Below, piece after piece: positions 33,662 through 42,709 of a stretch of DNA of 64,000 nt (positions are counted from its first letter, which is position 1; each line of letters starts with the position of its first letter). The notes under the pieces were generated by a model. That model saw only the letters and a list, made by a program, of their open reading frames with translations. It made no database searches and had not been told where the DNA came from. Made by a program: the position numbers and the translations under genes. The DNA comes from Akkermansiaceae bacterium (lineage in GTDB: Bacteria > Verrucomicrobiota > Verrucomicrobiia > Verrucomicrobiales > DEV007): contig JACKQC010000004.1 in NCBI GenBank assembly GCA_024233085.1, positions 62,001-126,000 of the forward strand, given 5' to 3'.

Positions 33662-34152
33662 AATCCCCCGCTTTCACCTTGCTCGCCGCCACGTTCCTGG
33701 TCGCCGGAGCCGACTTACCCGCCGCCGCCGCCGAGCCGAAGTCTCCCGGTCAGGCCGTCGCCGACTATGCCCGAAAACAGGAGGGTAAAAAAGTCGGGAG
33801 CGGCGAGTGCTGGGACCTCGCCGCCGCCGCGCTCGACGAAACGGGCTGCGCCTGGACGCGGCCGCGCGATTTCGGCCGCGCGCTCGACCTCAAGAAAGAC
33901 GCCCTCCGCCCCGGAGACATCCTGCAGTTCGAAAACGTCACCCTCAAATGGCGGCGCGGAAACCGCTTCGGCACCATCCGGCTCGGGTTTCCCCAACACA
34001 CCGCCATCGTGCTCGCCGCCGACGGCGCCTCGGTCGAAGTCGCCCACCAGAACTACAACAACGTCCGCAAAGTCGGCACCCTGACGCTTAACCTCGCCGA
34101 AATCACCGCCGGCAAGGTCGCCGCCTATCGCCCCGTCGCGAAGGAATCCTGA
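33658..34152 (+). CDS. Exported CHAP/NlpC-like protein
   Basis: 164 residues with a signal peptide (MKSPAFTLLAATFLVAGADL ... AAA). GSGECWDLAAAALDETGC has a Cys at a helix start, PGDILQFENVTLK follows, and QHTAIVLAADGASVEVAHQN has a His and an Asp: the order of a CHAP/NlpC-P60 fold. The Cys-His pair suggests a cysteine peptidase or amidase of the periplasm, but the gene is short and could be a non-catalytic relative. Coupled to the small membrane protein upstream. Confidence 0.65.
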   Translation: MKSPAFTLLAATFLVAGADLPAAAAEPKSPGQAVADYARKQEGKKVGSGECWDLAAAALDETGCAWTRPRDFGRALDLKKDALRPGDILQFENVTLKWRRGNRFGTIRLGFPQHTAIVLAADGASVEVAHQNYNNVRKVGTLTLNLAEITAGKVAAYRPVAKES

Positions 34153-34180
34153 TTTTCGCCCCCAAAAACCACCCGCACTC

Positions 34181-34975
34181 GTGAGACTCCAGAACAAAAC
34201 TGTCCTCGTCACCGGCTCCACCACCGGCATCGGCAAGGCCATCGCCAAACGCTGCCTCGCCGAAGGCGCCGAAGTGCTCGTCCACGGTCTCGAAGACGAT
34301 CTCGCCGAGGCGACCCGCGCCGAACTCGACCCCTCCGGCGAGCGCACCGGTGTCCTCGTGGAGGATGTCACCGCCCCCGGCGCTCCGGCGCGCATCGTCG
34401 CCGCGGCCATCGAGCGCTTCGGCAAACTCGACGCCCTCGTCAACAACGCCGCCGCCGTCGGCACCGGAAAACTCGGGGACACCGACGAGGCGCGCTTCGA
34501 TTTTTTCATGGCCGCCAACGTGCGCGCGCCGTTTTTTCTCGTCCGGGCCGCCCTGCCCGAACTGGCGAAGACGCGCGGCTCGGTGCTCAACATCGGCTCG
34601 GTCAACGCCTACTGCGGCGAGCCGACGCTGCTGCCCTACTCCATCTCGAAGGGCGCCCTCATGACCCTGAGCCGCAATCTCGGCGACACCCTGCACCGCG
34701 AGCACGGCGTGCGGGTCAACCAGATCAATCCCGGCTGGATCCTGACCGAGAACGAGCGCGTCCGGAAACAAGAACAGGGCCTGCCCGAGGACTGGCCAAA
34801 ACTGCTGGGACCTCAATTCGCGCCCGGCGGCCGCATTTTCGATCCGGCCGAAGTCGCCGCCGCCGTCGTCTATTTCATCTCCGAGGAAAGCGGACCGGTC
34901 AGCGGCAGCGTGCTCGACCTCGAGCAGTACCCCATGATCGGCCGCAATCCGCACAAGGAGGTCAAGCCCGCGTGA
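34181..34975 (+). CDS. SDR family NAD(P)-dependent oxidoreductase
   Basis: 264 residues from a GTG start at 34181. Classical short-chain dehydrogenase: cofactor motif VTGSTTGIGKAIAK, NNAA in DALVNNAAAVG, catalytic Ser in NIGSVNAYCGEP, and YSISK (Tyr and Lys), with NPGWILTENE after it. Lack of an Asp right after strand 2 (VLVHGLEDD) does not settle NAD against NADP. Substrate unknown; sugar alcohols or keto acids are common for such SDRs in Verrucomicrobia. Cytoplasmic. No obvious operon partner. Confidence 0.93.
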   Translation: MRLQNKTVLVTGSTTGIGKAIAKRCLAEGAEVLVHGLEDDLAEATRAELDPSGERTGVLVEDVTAPGAPARIVAAAIERFGKLDALVNNAAAVGTGKLGDTDEARFDFFMAANVRAPFFLVRAALPELAKTRGSVLNIGSVNAYCGEPTLLPYSISKGALMTLSRNLGDTLHREHGVRVNQINPGWILTENERVRKQEQGLPEDWPKLLGPQFAPGGRIFDPAEVAAAVVYFISEESGPVSGSVLDLEQYPMIGRNPHKEVKPA

Positions 34976-35027
34976 TGGGCCGGAATTCGCTTGCCCCGAT
35001 GGCGGGCGCCTGATTCCCTTGGCGCCG

Positions 35028-36629
35028 ATGGATGCCGAACGAATCCCCCCTCCCGAAGCCGCCGGCGACACCGAAACGGACGGCGGCGTCACGACCGCCC
35101 AGCGCGTGGGTCTCTGGCTCGGTCTGGCGTTGTTCGGGGCCGTCCTGCTTTTCGCCAACCTCGATCCGGACAACCCGCTCGTCACCCGCACCGCCGCCGT
35201 GGCCGTGCTGATGGCCGTGTGGTGGATCACCGAGGCCATCCCGCTGGCGGCCACCTCGCTGGTGCCGCTGGTGGCCTTCCCCGCGCTTGGCGTGCTCAGC
35301 GCGAAGGACACCGCCTCGGTTTACGTCAACGACACCATCTTCCTCTACGTCGGCGGCTTTCTTATCGCCCTCGCCATGGAACGCTGGAATCTCCACCGCC
35401 GCGTCGCCCTGTGGATCGTCCGCGCCATCGGCGGCGGGCCGGACCGGCTGGTGCTGAGTTTCCTCGTCGCCTCGGCCGGCCTGTCGATGTGGATCTCGAA
35501 CACCGCGACCTCCATCATGATGCTCGCCATCGGGCTGGCGATCGTCTTTCAGACCGAGTCCATCTTCGGCCGCGAGCGGACCGCCCGGCTCAGCACCGCG
35601 CTGCTGCTCGCCATCGCCTACGGCGCCAGCGTCGGCGGCCTCGCCACCCCGGTCGGCACCCCGACAAATCTCTCGCTCTTCCGCATTCTGCCTATCGTCT
35701 TCCCCGACGCGCCGGACGCGCCCATCGGTTTCGCCCAGTGGATGCTGATCGGGGTGCCCGTCATGCTCGTCATGCTCGCGGCGATCTGGCTGGTGTTGAC
35801 GCGGGTGTTTTTCCGCAGCCCGGCGGAACTGACCCTGCCGCGCGAATCCATTCGCGGACAATACCGCGCCCTCGGCAAAGTTTCCTTCGCCGAAGCCGCC
35901 GTGCTGGCGGTATTCGTCGCCACGGCGCTGCTCTGGGTCTTTCGGCAGGACCTGACACTCGGCAATTTTACCCTGCCCGGCTGGGCGCGCCTGGTGCCAA
36001 ACTCGGAGCTGTTCCAGGACGGCACCATCGCCGTGGCCATGGCCCTGACGCTCTTCCTCATCCCCTCCCGCGCGGGCGCGAAGAACGGAACCCCCGCCGG
36101 AAAAGAAGCCGTCCGCATCCTCGATCAGCACGTCTTCGCCCGCATTCCGTGGAATATCGTCCTGCTGTTCGGCGGCGGCTACGCGCTCGCGAAAGGCTTC
36201 CAGTCCAGCGGTCTCTCGGCGTTTTTCGGGCAGAAATTCGCCGCCCTCGAAGGCGCCCCCCCGCTCGCCGTGGTCACCGCCGTCTGCACCCTGCTGACCT
36301 TTCTCACGGAGCTGACCTCGAACACCGCCACCGCCGAAATGGCCCTGCCCATCCTCGCCGCCGTCGCCAACGCCATGAAGGTCCACCCCTTCCTGCTTAT
36401 GATCCCGGCCACGCTCGCCGCCTCCTGCGCCTTCATGATGCCCGTCGCCACCCCGCCCAACGCCATCGTTTTCAGCAGCGGGCGATTGAGGATCATTGAC
36501 ATGGTGAAAGCCGGCATCGTCATCAACCTGATCGGCGTCGTCGTCATCGCGTTGCTCTTCCACCTGCTCGGCGGACCGATCTTTCACATCGACCCCGGCA
36601 ACCCGCCCGACTGGGCCAAAGGCGGCTGA
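35028..36629 (+). CDS. DASS family sodium/dicarboxylate symporter
   Basis: 533 residues from ATG35028 (a TTG three codons earlier is possible). About twelve membrane segments. Two SNT signatures, MWISNTATSIMML and ELTSNTATAEMALPIL, mark the inverted repeats of the SLC13/DASS fold, and ASVGGLATPVGTPTNL and MPVATPPNAIVFSSG line the Na+ sites. It imports C4-dicarboxylates or related anions (or sulfate) with Na+ across the inner membrane. N-terminal 30 residues are acidic and cytoplasmic. Stands alone. Confidence 0.92.
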   Translation: MDAERIPPPEAAGDTETDGGVTTAQRVGLWLGLALFGAVLLFANLDPDNPLVTRTAAVAVLMAVWWITEAIPLAATSLVPLVAFPALGVLSAKDTASVYVNDTIFLYVGGFLIALAMERWNLHRRVALWIVRAIGGGPDRLVLSFLVASAGLSMWISNTATSIMMLAIGLAIVFQTESIFGRERTARLSTALLLAIAYGASVGGLATPVGTPTNLSLFRILPIVFPDAPDAPIGFAQWMLIGVPVMLVMLAAIWLVLTRVFFRSPAELTLPRESIRGQYRALGKVSFAEAAVLAVFVATALLWVFRQDLTLGNFTLPGWARLVPNSELFQDGTIAVAMALTLFLIPSRAGAKNGTPAGKEAVRILDQHVFARIPWNIVLLFGGGYALAKGFQSSGLSAFFGQKFAALEGAPPLAVVTAVCTLLTFLTELTSNTATAEMALPILAAVANAMKVHPFLLMIPATLAASCAFMMPVATPPNAIVFSSGRLRIIDMVKAGIVINLIGVVVIALLFHLLGGPIFHIDPGNPPDWAKGG

Positions 36630-36682
36630 AGGGCTCACAGAAGTCGATTCCGCGACAATTCAGTGATACAATGCAAGTCCCG

Positions 36683-36726
36683 CCGACCCAACCCTGTTGG
36701 GTCCCGGACTCAACCCTGTTGGATCG
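36683..36726. repeat. Dispersed palindrome family, copy E
   Basis: Two half-sites in the same direction: gacccaaccctgttgggtc and gactcaaccctgttggatc. It ends 6 bp before the thioredoxin-like gene start, so it lies in that gene's leader and could fold there. Confidence 0.85.
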
Positions 36727-36732
36727 ATTTCC

Positions 36733-37785
36733 ATGAAAGCCCTTTTTCCCCTCGGTTTCGCCCTCGCGGCGCTCGTCTCCGCGCCGTTTCCCGGGGCCGC
36801 CCAGAATGCCGCGCCACCCGTCGAGACCGGCGCCGCTCCCGCCGCCCCCGTACAATCTCCCGCTCCCGGCGCGCCCCCGGCCGCGCCGAAAATCGACACC
36901 CCGCCCAGCGAAGACTCCCGGCTGGCCTGGCACGAAAACTACGACACCGCCCGGCAGAAAGCCGCCGCCGCCGGCAAGGATCTCCTCGTCGTCTTCACCG
37001 GGGCCGACTGGATCGAGATGTGCAAAATCTTCGACCGCGACATCCTGTTCCAGACGAATTTCACCGACGTCATCCTGCCGAAGTTCGAGCTGGTGCGGCT
37101 GGATTTTCCCAAGCAGACGCCGCAGTCCGCCAAGCTCAAATCGCAGAACCAACTGCTGATGCGCGCCTACCGCGTCACCGGCTTTCCCACCGTCATCCTG
37201 ACCGACGTCGAGGGCCGCCCCTACGGCGTCAACGGCTACCAGCCGCTGACTCCGTCGAAGTATGCCCAGATCATCGACGCCATGCGCCAGACCCGCGTCA
37301 TCCGCGACCGCTTTTTCGAGAAGGCCGAGGCCGCCGCCGGGGTCGAGAAGGCCAAGCTGCTCGTCCAGGGCATTCCCAACCTCCCGGGCAACCTTCCGGC
37401 CCGCTATTACCGCGCCCAACTCGACGCCGTCATCGCCAATGACCCGGACAACTCCACCGGAAAGGTGACCCTCTACCGGCGTTTCATCGCCGATGTCGAA
37501 TACTCCGACACGATGGCGAAGCTCTCCCGGAATCTCGAGTGGTCCGGCATGCTCGAAACCACCGACGCCTACATCCGCGACAACAATCTGCAGGGCGGCG
37601 AACGGCAGCAGGCCCTGTTCAACAAAGTCGGCGTTTACCAGAAACAATCCCGCCTCGAGGACATGGTGCGGACGCTGCTGGAAATCCGGAAAATCGACGA
37701 AAAGAGTCCCCACGCCAAACGCGCCCAGGAGGTGCTGGACAACCTGCGCGCCAACAAATTGCAGCAGGATCTGAATATCCGGTGA
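36733..37785 (+). CDS. Exported thioredoxin-fold protein lacking the CxxC motif
   Basis: 350 residues from ATG36733 with signal peptide MKALFPLGFALAALVSAPFP ... AAAQ and an Ala/Pro-rich linker to residue ~60. Thioredoxin-like fold: AAAGKDLLVVFTGADWIEMC, LPKFELVRLDFP, YRVTGFPTVILTDVEGRP with the cis-Pro. Where related proteins have WCxxC this one has WIEMC: the first Cys is Ile, so dithiol chemistry is lost and only one Cys remains. The last ~150 residues are helical, TPR-like (YRRFIADVEYSDTMAKLSRN, EDMVRTLLEIRKIDEKS). Probably a periplasmic redox-inactive or chaperone-like protein. Confidence 0.8.
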   Translation: MKALFPLGFALAALVSAPFPGAAQNAAPPVETGAAPAAPVQSPAPGAPPAAPKIDTPPSEDSRLAWHENYDTARQKAAAAGKDLLVVFTGADWIEMCKIFDRDILFQTNFTDVILPKFELVRLDFPKQTPQSAKLKSQNQLLMRAYRVTGFPTVILTDVEGRPYGVNGYQPLTPSKYAQIIDAMRQTRVIRDRFFEKAEAAAGVEKAKLLVQGIPNLPGNLPARYYRAQLDAVIANDPDNSTGKVTLYRRFIADVEYSDTMAKLSRNLEWSGMLETTDAYIRDNNLQGGERQQALFNKVGVYQKQSRLEDMVRTLLEIRKIDEKSPHAKRAQEVLDNLRANKLQQDLNIR

Positions 37786-37915
37786 AAATCGCGCCTTTCT
37801 GGCGTAGTTTTCCCCGGCTGTGGCGGCGTCCGCGATTCGACAAACTCGCGCCGCGGCACAAGCCGAGTGGTTGGTTGATCGGCGGGTCGCACCGAATGAC
37901 CGGCAACCGCACCCC

Positions 37916-38389
37916 ATGCAACACCGTCCCTCCCCTCCGTCCGCGATTCGCGCCGCCGCCGCGCGCCTCGCCGCGCCGTTTCTCGCGCTCGCCACCCTCG
38001 TCCAGTGCGCCACCGCGCCGAGCTACGAGAAAGTCGACTACGAAAAGCAAAAGCTCATGACGCCCCCGCACAACATGAGCCGCGGGGAGTATCCCTTCGA
38101 CGAGCAGGGAAACTACCGGCGCGACTGGGTGAAGAAGGGCGGAAACTCCTCGGGCGCCTCCAGTTCCTCGTCCTCGTCCTCTTCATCATCGCCCGCCAGC
38201 CGCCCTCCGGCTCCGGCGCCCGCTCCGTCCAAACCGGCATCCGGCGCGGCCCGCTATCACACGGTCGCGCCCGGCGACACTCTTTTCAGCATCAGCCGCC
38301 GCTACGGCGTCACGGTGGCCCAGTTGAAAATGACCAACGGCCTCACTTCGGATCTCATCCGAATCGGACAATCGCTGCGACTGCCCTGA
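37916..38389 (+). CDS. LysM-domain lipoprotein
   Basis: 157 residues from ATG37916. Signal with lipobox-like LATLVQCATAPS (Cys as lipidation site). A short charged region, a Ser run, a Pro/Ala linker (PPAPAPAPSKPAS), then one C-terminal LysM domain: YHTVAPGDTLFSISRRYGVT and LKMTNGLTSDLIRIGQSLRL. LysM binds the glycan of peptidoglycan, so this likely anchors to the wall from the outer membrane. In a larger protein LysM would accompany a peptidase; none is present here. Confidence 0.85.
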   Translation: MQHRPSPPSAIRAAAARLAAPFLALATLVQCATAPSYEKVDYEKQKLMTPPHNMSRGEYPFDEQGNYRRDWVKKGGNSSGASSSSSSSSSSSPASRPPAPAPAPSKPASGAARYHTVAPGDTLFSISRRYGVTVAQLKMTNGLTSDLIRIGQSLRLP

Positions 38390-38404
38390 TCCGCCGGCCG
38401 CGGC

Positions 38405-39067
38405 TCACCAGAAGCCCCCGTGCGTCCCCCGCGAACGCTGCCAGTTCGTGTAGGCGAGGTAGCCGAAGAAGAAACCAAGGTAAAGCATGCCGACGGACAC
38501 GGCCCAAACCGCCACGCCGATCGCCGTGACGAGTCCCACCTGAATCGGGAGGCGCGGATTTCGGTTCGCCATGTAGGCCTGGAAAAACTGCCCGCCGTCC
38601 AGCGGCAGAACGGGCAGGATGTTGAACAGCGTCCAGAAACCGTTCACCCACAGAAAATCCTGCAGGATCCTCGACTCGAGATTCACCTCCCGGAGAAACA
38701 GGCCGCCCGAAACCGGGTAACCGCGCAGCTCGGCAATCAAAAACGCGACGCCATAGAGACAAACGCTCGCCGCAGGTCCCGCCGCCGTGATCCACATCGA
38801 CTCCTGCCGGGTGAAACGCCCCGTCCCGCTGCAGAGACCGCCCATCCCGTGAAGCAGGATATCCGGGTACCCCCCGTATTTGCGGTGCGCCTGCGCGTGG
38901 CCCAACTCGTGCCAGAGGATGGAGACAAACACCACCGGCAACCACACCAGGATCTGGACAAGCGAATCGCGTCCCCCCATCGACAGCGCCCCGCTGAGCA
39001 GAATCGACACCACCCAGAACATCCAGTGCACCCGCACCGGAAACCCCATGAAACGGAAGTGCAGCAT
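38405..39067 (-). CDS. Site-2 protease-like M50 membrane metalloprotease
   Basis: 220 residues from ATG39067. Zinc motif HELGH in ILWHELGHAQAHRK and the third ligand in NILPVLPLDGGQFF (Asp of the LDGG motif) identify peptidase family M50, which cleaves membrane proteins within the bilayer. About five to six membrane segments and no PDZ or CBS domain. It lies 96 bp downstream of xylA on the same strand. Likely inner-membrane; substrate unknown. Confidence 0.9.
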   Translation of the reverse strand: MLHFRFMGFPVRVHWMFWVVSILLSGALSMGGRDSLVQILVWLPVVFVSILWHELGHAQAHRKYGGYPDILLHGMGGLCSGTGRFTRQESMWITAAGPAASVCLYGVAFLIAELRGYPVSGGLFLREVNLESRILQDFLWVNGFWTLFNILPVLPLDGGQFFQAYMANRNPRLPIQVGLVTAIGVAVWAVSVGMLYLGFFFGYLAYTNWQRSRGTHGGFW

Positions 39068-39162
39068 GGCGTCGAAGCGTTTGGCAACCTGCCCGTCGGT
39101 CCGGAAAAGGGCGCGCGGCGAAACCGGGACCGCCTTCGTCCGGCCGGATTCCGCGCTTTTTC

Positions 39163-40476
39163 TCAGATAAACTCGTTGATCAGGTTCTCCAGCATCTCCT
39201 GCCGGCCGCTCCGGGTCACCGGTTCGGCATTGGCCAGCACGTGGGCCTCGAGTTCCTCGAAGCCGGCCTCGCCGCTTTCGATCCGGGCGCCGATGCCGCT
39301 GTCGTAGCTGCTGTAGCGATCCTTTCGGAACTGGTCCAGCCGCCCGTCCTCGAGAATGGCGTGGGCGATCTTGAGGCCTCGGGCGAAGGCGTCCATTCCC
39401 CCGATGTGGGCGTGGAAAAGGTCGACCGGCTCGAAGCTCTCGCGGCGGGGTTTGGCGTCGAAGTTGAGCCCGCCGGTGGTAAAGCCGCCCATTCTCAGCA
39501 CGCAAAGCATGATCTGGGTCGTCAGGTAAATGTTCGTCGGGAACTGGTCCGTGTCCCAGCCGATGAGTTCGTCGCCGGTGTTCGCGTCGACCGACCCCAG
39601 AACGCCCCCGGCCAGGGCGACCTCCATTTCGTGCATCATGGAATGGCCGGCCAGCGTGGCGTGGTTGGTTTCCAGATTGAGCTTCAGATGGTCCTTCAGC
39701 CCGTGCTCGCGGAGAAAATTCAGGCAGGCCGCCGCGTCCGAGTCGTACTGATGCGTGGAGGGCTCGCGCGGCTTCGGCTCGATGTAGAACTGGCCCTCGA
39801 AACCGATCTTCTTCTTGTAATCGACCGCCATATGCAGGAAACGGGCGAGATGATCGAGTTCGCGCTTGAGGTCGGTGTTCCACAGCGTGGCGTAGCCCTC
39901 GCGACCACCCCAGAAGGTGTATCCCTGGCCGCCGAGGCGGTGGGTCACCTCGATCGCCTTTTTCACCTGCGCCGCCGCATAGGCGAAGACATCGGCATAC
40001 GGCGAGGTCGCCGCGCCCTGATTGTAGCGTTTGTGCGCGAAAAGGCAGGCCGTGCCCCACAGCAGCTTGATGCCGGTTTCGTTCTGCGCCTTCTCAAGCT
40101 CGTCGGCCACGGCGTCGAGATTCGCGTTCGACTCCGCCAGCGTCGCGCCCTCGGGCGCCACATCGCGGTCGTGGAAGCAGTAGTAATCGATCCCGCATTT
40201 CCCCATGAACTCGAACGCCGCCCAGACGCGCTTTTTCGCGTTGTCCACCGAGTCCGTGCCGTCGTCCCAGGGACGCTCGGCCGTGCCCGGACCGAACGGA
40301 TCGGCCAGCGGATTGCGCATGGTGTGCCAGTAGGCGCAGGCGAAGCGGAAATGGTCGCGCATCGCCTTGCCCCCGACCATTTCGCCGGCGTTGTAGTGCT
40401 TGAACGCCAGCGGGTTCCGCGAGCCGGGGCCTTCGTGTTCGATCTTCGGGATTTCGGGAAAAAATTCGTCGCTCAT
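39163..40476 (-). CDS. xylA: Xylose isomerase
   Basis: 437 residues, normal for the class II enzyme. Catalytic His in YYCFHDRDVAPEG, metal ligands in QFYIEPKPREPSTHQYD (Glu), KLNLETNHATLAGH (Glu, His), GSVDANTG (Asp) and WDTDQFP (Asp). It interconverts D-xylose and D-xylulose (also glucose and fructose) in the cytoplasm with Mg2+ or Mn2+. No xylulokinase gene is adjacent, so the pathway is not clustered here. Fits a plant- or algal-sugar-degrading lifestyle. Confidence 0.98.
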   Translation of the reverse strand: MSDEFFPEIPKIEHEGPGSRNPLAFKHYNAGEMVGGKAMRDHFRFACAYWHTMRNPLADPFGPGTAERPWDDGTDSVDNAKKRVWAAFEFMGKCGIDYYCFHDRDVAPEGATLAESNANLDAVADELEKAQNETGIKLLWGTACLFAHKRYNQGAATSPYADVFAYAAAQVKKAIEVTHRLGGQGYTFWGGREGYATLWNTDLKRELDHLARFLHMAVDYKKKIGFEGQFYIEPKPREPSTHQYDSDAAACLNFLREHGLKDHLKLNLETNHATLAGHSMMHEMEVALAGGVLGSVDANTGDELIGWDTDQFPTNIYLTTQIMLCVLRMGGFTTGGLNFDAKPRRESFEPVDLFHAHIGGMDAFARGLKIAHAILEDGRLDQFRKDRYSSYDSGIGARIESGEAGFEELEAHVLANAEPVTRSGRQEMLENLINEFI

Positions 40477-40651
40477 AAGGTCACGATTTTCGGCGGTCAG
40501 GCCGGTGGGTCAAGGGGAAAGCCGCAAAAGGATTGCCCGATTTTCCGGGGGCGGCACCGCCAGGTTCCCGCCTACAAACACCGCCGGATTTTGGAATCGC
40601 CAGGCACCCGGCTTTGGGGTTAGGAGTGAAATCATCCAAACGGAGGTCGTC

Positions 40652-41758
40652 ATGGCATTCTTCATCTTCCTCATTGCGGTCGCGACCGTCGTCGTCCTGA
40701 CCATCGCCCTGCGCCGGCAGGCCATCCGTTCCGCCTGGGACACGGCGGCGGCCCGCCTCGGACTCCGCTTCGAGGGCGGCACCTTCTTTCAACACCTCTC
40801 GATCTTCGGCCAGCGAAAGGGTTTTCGAATCGATGTGAGAACCTTTCCGCGGCGGGCCGGCGCGAAGGTCGAAACCTGGACCGGCTACCGCGTCAGCTTT
40901 CCCGAGCCCACGCTCGCCCATCTTGGGCGCACCCGCCTGCAGTCGCTCTACCTGCGCGTGTCGAAACAATTCAAGGAATTCGAAATCGACGAGAGCAGTC
41001 TCTTCGGCGCCGTGCCGCATCTGGAAACCGCGACCGATCCCATCCTGGCCCGCACCGCCAATCTCCTCGAATTCGCCGAGCAGATTCGCACGCTCGCCCT
41101 CGACGGGGAACCGGTCGAAGAACCGCCTCCGCCCGCGCCCGCGCACGCGCCACCGCCCCTTCCCGCCGCGAGAAAAGAGGACGAATGCCCGCCGCCCGGT
41201 TCCCCGGCCGAGGCGGCTCCCGTTCCCGAACCCGACGAGGCGCCCGCGGCGATCCCCGAGCCCGAACCAGAACCCGAGGTCGTCGTGCCCGAGCCCGAGC
41301 CCCGACCGGTCAACGATCCTCCCGCCGACCCCGCGCCCGTCCTCGAACTCATTGAAGACGAAGACCCCGTGCTGTCGCTGCAAAAGGCCGCGCGCGATCT
41401 CTTCGACACCGGCCGCAACCGCTACGAGACCGGCCGGCGCTTCGACAGCGAATATCGCGGACTGAGCCTTTCGGGCCACGGCCTGCTGCGCCGGGCCGCC
41501 CCGTTTTCCAACGACCGCGTCTTTGGCCGGGGACCCGGCACCCTCGCCGAAGTCGAAATCCACCGCACCGCCGACCCCGCCATCGCCGGCCTGACGACCA
41601 TTTTTGTCAGCATTGCCCTGCCCGGGGAAGTCGACGCCCGCGCGCTGCGCGAAATGACCGGCGCCCGGGTCGAGGTCCGCGGCACCCTGACCCGATGCGA
41701 CGCCTTTTCGGGCACGATCTTTCTCTCGGACGGACTGATCGAGCCGGTATCGAATTGA
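40652..41758 (+). CDS. Membrane-anchored protein with Pro/Glu-rich linker, function unknown
   Basis: 368 residues from ATG40652, preceded by a clear ribosome site (cggaggtcgtcatg). One N-terminal membrane helix (FFIFLIAVATVVVLTIAL), then a folded part (AAARLGLRFEGGTFFQHLSI, FRIDVRTFPRRAGAKVETWT), a long Pro/Glu/Ala linker (PEPEPEPEVVVPEPEPRP) and a C-terminal half (FDSEYRGLSLSGHGLLRRAA, LTTIFVSIALPGEVDARALR). No family recognised. The gene order gives no hint; probably an envelope protein of the inner membrane facing the cytoplasm. Confidence 0.75.
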   Translation: MAFFIFLIAVATVVVLTIALRRQAIRSAWDTAAARLGLRFEGGTFFQHLSIFGQRKGFRIDVRTFPRRAGAKVETWTGYRVSFPEPTLAHLGRTRLQSLYLRVSKQFKEFEIDESSLFGAVPHLETATDPILARTANLLEFAEQIRTLALDGEPVEEPPPPAPAHAPPPLPAARKEDECPPPGSPAEAAPVPEPDEAPAAIPEPEPEPEVVVPEPEPRPVNDPPADPAPVLELIEDEDPVLSLQKAARDLFDTGRNRYETGRRFDSEYRGLSLSGHGLLRRAAPFSNDRVFGRGPGTLAEVEIHRTADPAIAGLTTIFVSIALPGEVDARALREMTGARVEVRGTLTRCDAFSGTIFLSDGLIEPVSN

Positions 41759-41797
41759 ACCGTGGACAGCGCCCCTTTTCGGCGAAACGATGAGGAC

Positions 41798-42589
41798 ATG
41801 ACGTCCGATCGTCCCGGCTACCTCGCGCAACACAGCGCCCACGACCCAGCCGAGCTGGCCCGCCGCTGGTCGCGGCTGAGTCAACAGGGTTGCCTCACCG
41901 AGTCAACCCTGTTGGATGACGGCGAGTTTTCCGTCGTGGCTTATGAAACGCGCCAGTCACCCGGCGCCCGGAACGGTCTCTATCTCTGCGCGGGCGTCCA
42001 CGGCGACGAGCCCGCCGGCCCCTGGGGCCTCCTCGAATGGGCCGAGGCCAATGTCGAGCGTCTGCGCGACGATTTCGCGGCGGTCATCTTTCCCTGCTTC
42101 AATCCCCGCGGCCTCGCCGAAAACACGCGGCGCGACGCCTCCGGCACCGATCTCAATCGCGCCTTTCACGACCGTGCGAACCCGCTCATCGCGGCGTGGC
42201 ATCGTTTTATGGAGGGCCGGAAATTCCGCCTCGCGCTCCATCTCCACGAGGACTATGACGCCCGCGGAATTTACCTCTACGAGCTGGGGCAAAAGGATCG
42301 CGAGATCGGCGAGGCCGCCCTGCGAAAATGCGAAGCCGTCATCCCGCGCGACACGCGCCCCCGGATCGACGACGGCGACTTCACGAACGGCCTGCTGCGC
42401 CGCACCGACGGAATCGAGGAAATCGTCGCCGACCGGCTCGGCGGGGGGTATCCCGAGGCGATTTACGTCCATCTGCACCACGCGGCCTTCGCCCTGACCT
42501 TCGAGACGCCGAGCGAGTTTTCCCTGCCCGACCGCATCCGCGCCCAGCGCGCCTTCATCGACGCCGCCATTGGCACGGCGTTCCTATGA
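41798..42589 (+). CDS. M14-like / succinylglutamate desuccinylase-type zinc hydrolase
   Basis: 263 residues from ATG41798 (gaggac just upstream). Zinc-binding pattern of the M14/AspA superfamily: HGDEPAG (His, Glu), FNPRGLAENTRRDASGTDLNR (family-typical Asn-Arg), and LHLHEDYDARGIYLYE (His). It would cleave an amide or peptide bond; the substrate is unknown, murein peptide or N-acyl amino acid being possible. An in-frame palindrome element inserts SQQGCLTESTLLDD near residue 28, before the first zinc ligands. Cytoplasmic by lack of signal. Confidence 0.8.
   Translation: MTSDRPGYLAQHSAHDPAELARRWSRLSQQGCLTESTLLDDGEFSVVAYETRQSPGARNGLYLCAGVHGDEPAGPWGLLEWAEANVERLRDDFAAVIFPCFNPRGLAENTRRDASGTDLNRAFHDRANPLIAAWHRFMEGRKFRLALHLHEDYDARGIYLYELGQKDREIGEAALRKCEAVIPRDTRPRIDDGDFTNGLLRRTDGIEEIVADRLGGGYPEAIYVHLHHAAFALTFETPSEFSLPDRIRAQRAFIDAAIGTAFL
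41878..41918. repeat. Dispersed palindrome family, copy F, inside the M14-like gene
   Basis: Inverted half-sites gagtcaacagggttg and gagtcaaccctgttgg around cctcacc; kept in frame, encoding SQQG...STLL. Confidence 0.9.
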
Positions 42590-42626
42590 CATTCGTTTTG
42601 ACAGGATTTACAGGATTATTGCAATT
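42589..42626. repeat. ttgacaggatt extragenic repeat
   Basis: ttttgacaggatttacagg followed by AT-rich DNA; matches 25886-25915 and part of 59249-59307. Together with atcccgtcaaccctgcc at 42678 it fills the gap between two convergent genes. Confidence 0.6.
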
Positions 42627-42709
42627 CGTTAGGTTTGGCTCGGAAAAAATTGCAGTTTGAAAAGAAGATCCAAACAAATCCCGTCAACCCTGCCAGAAAA
42701 ACGATTCGT

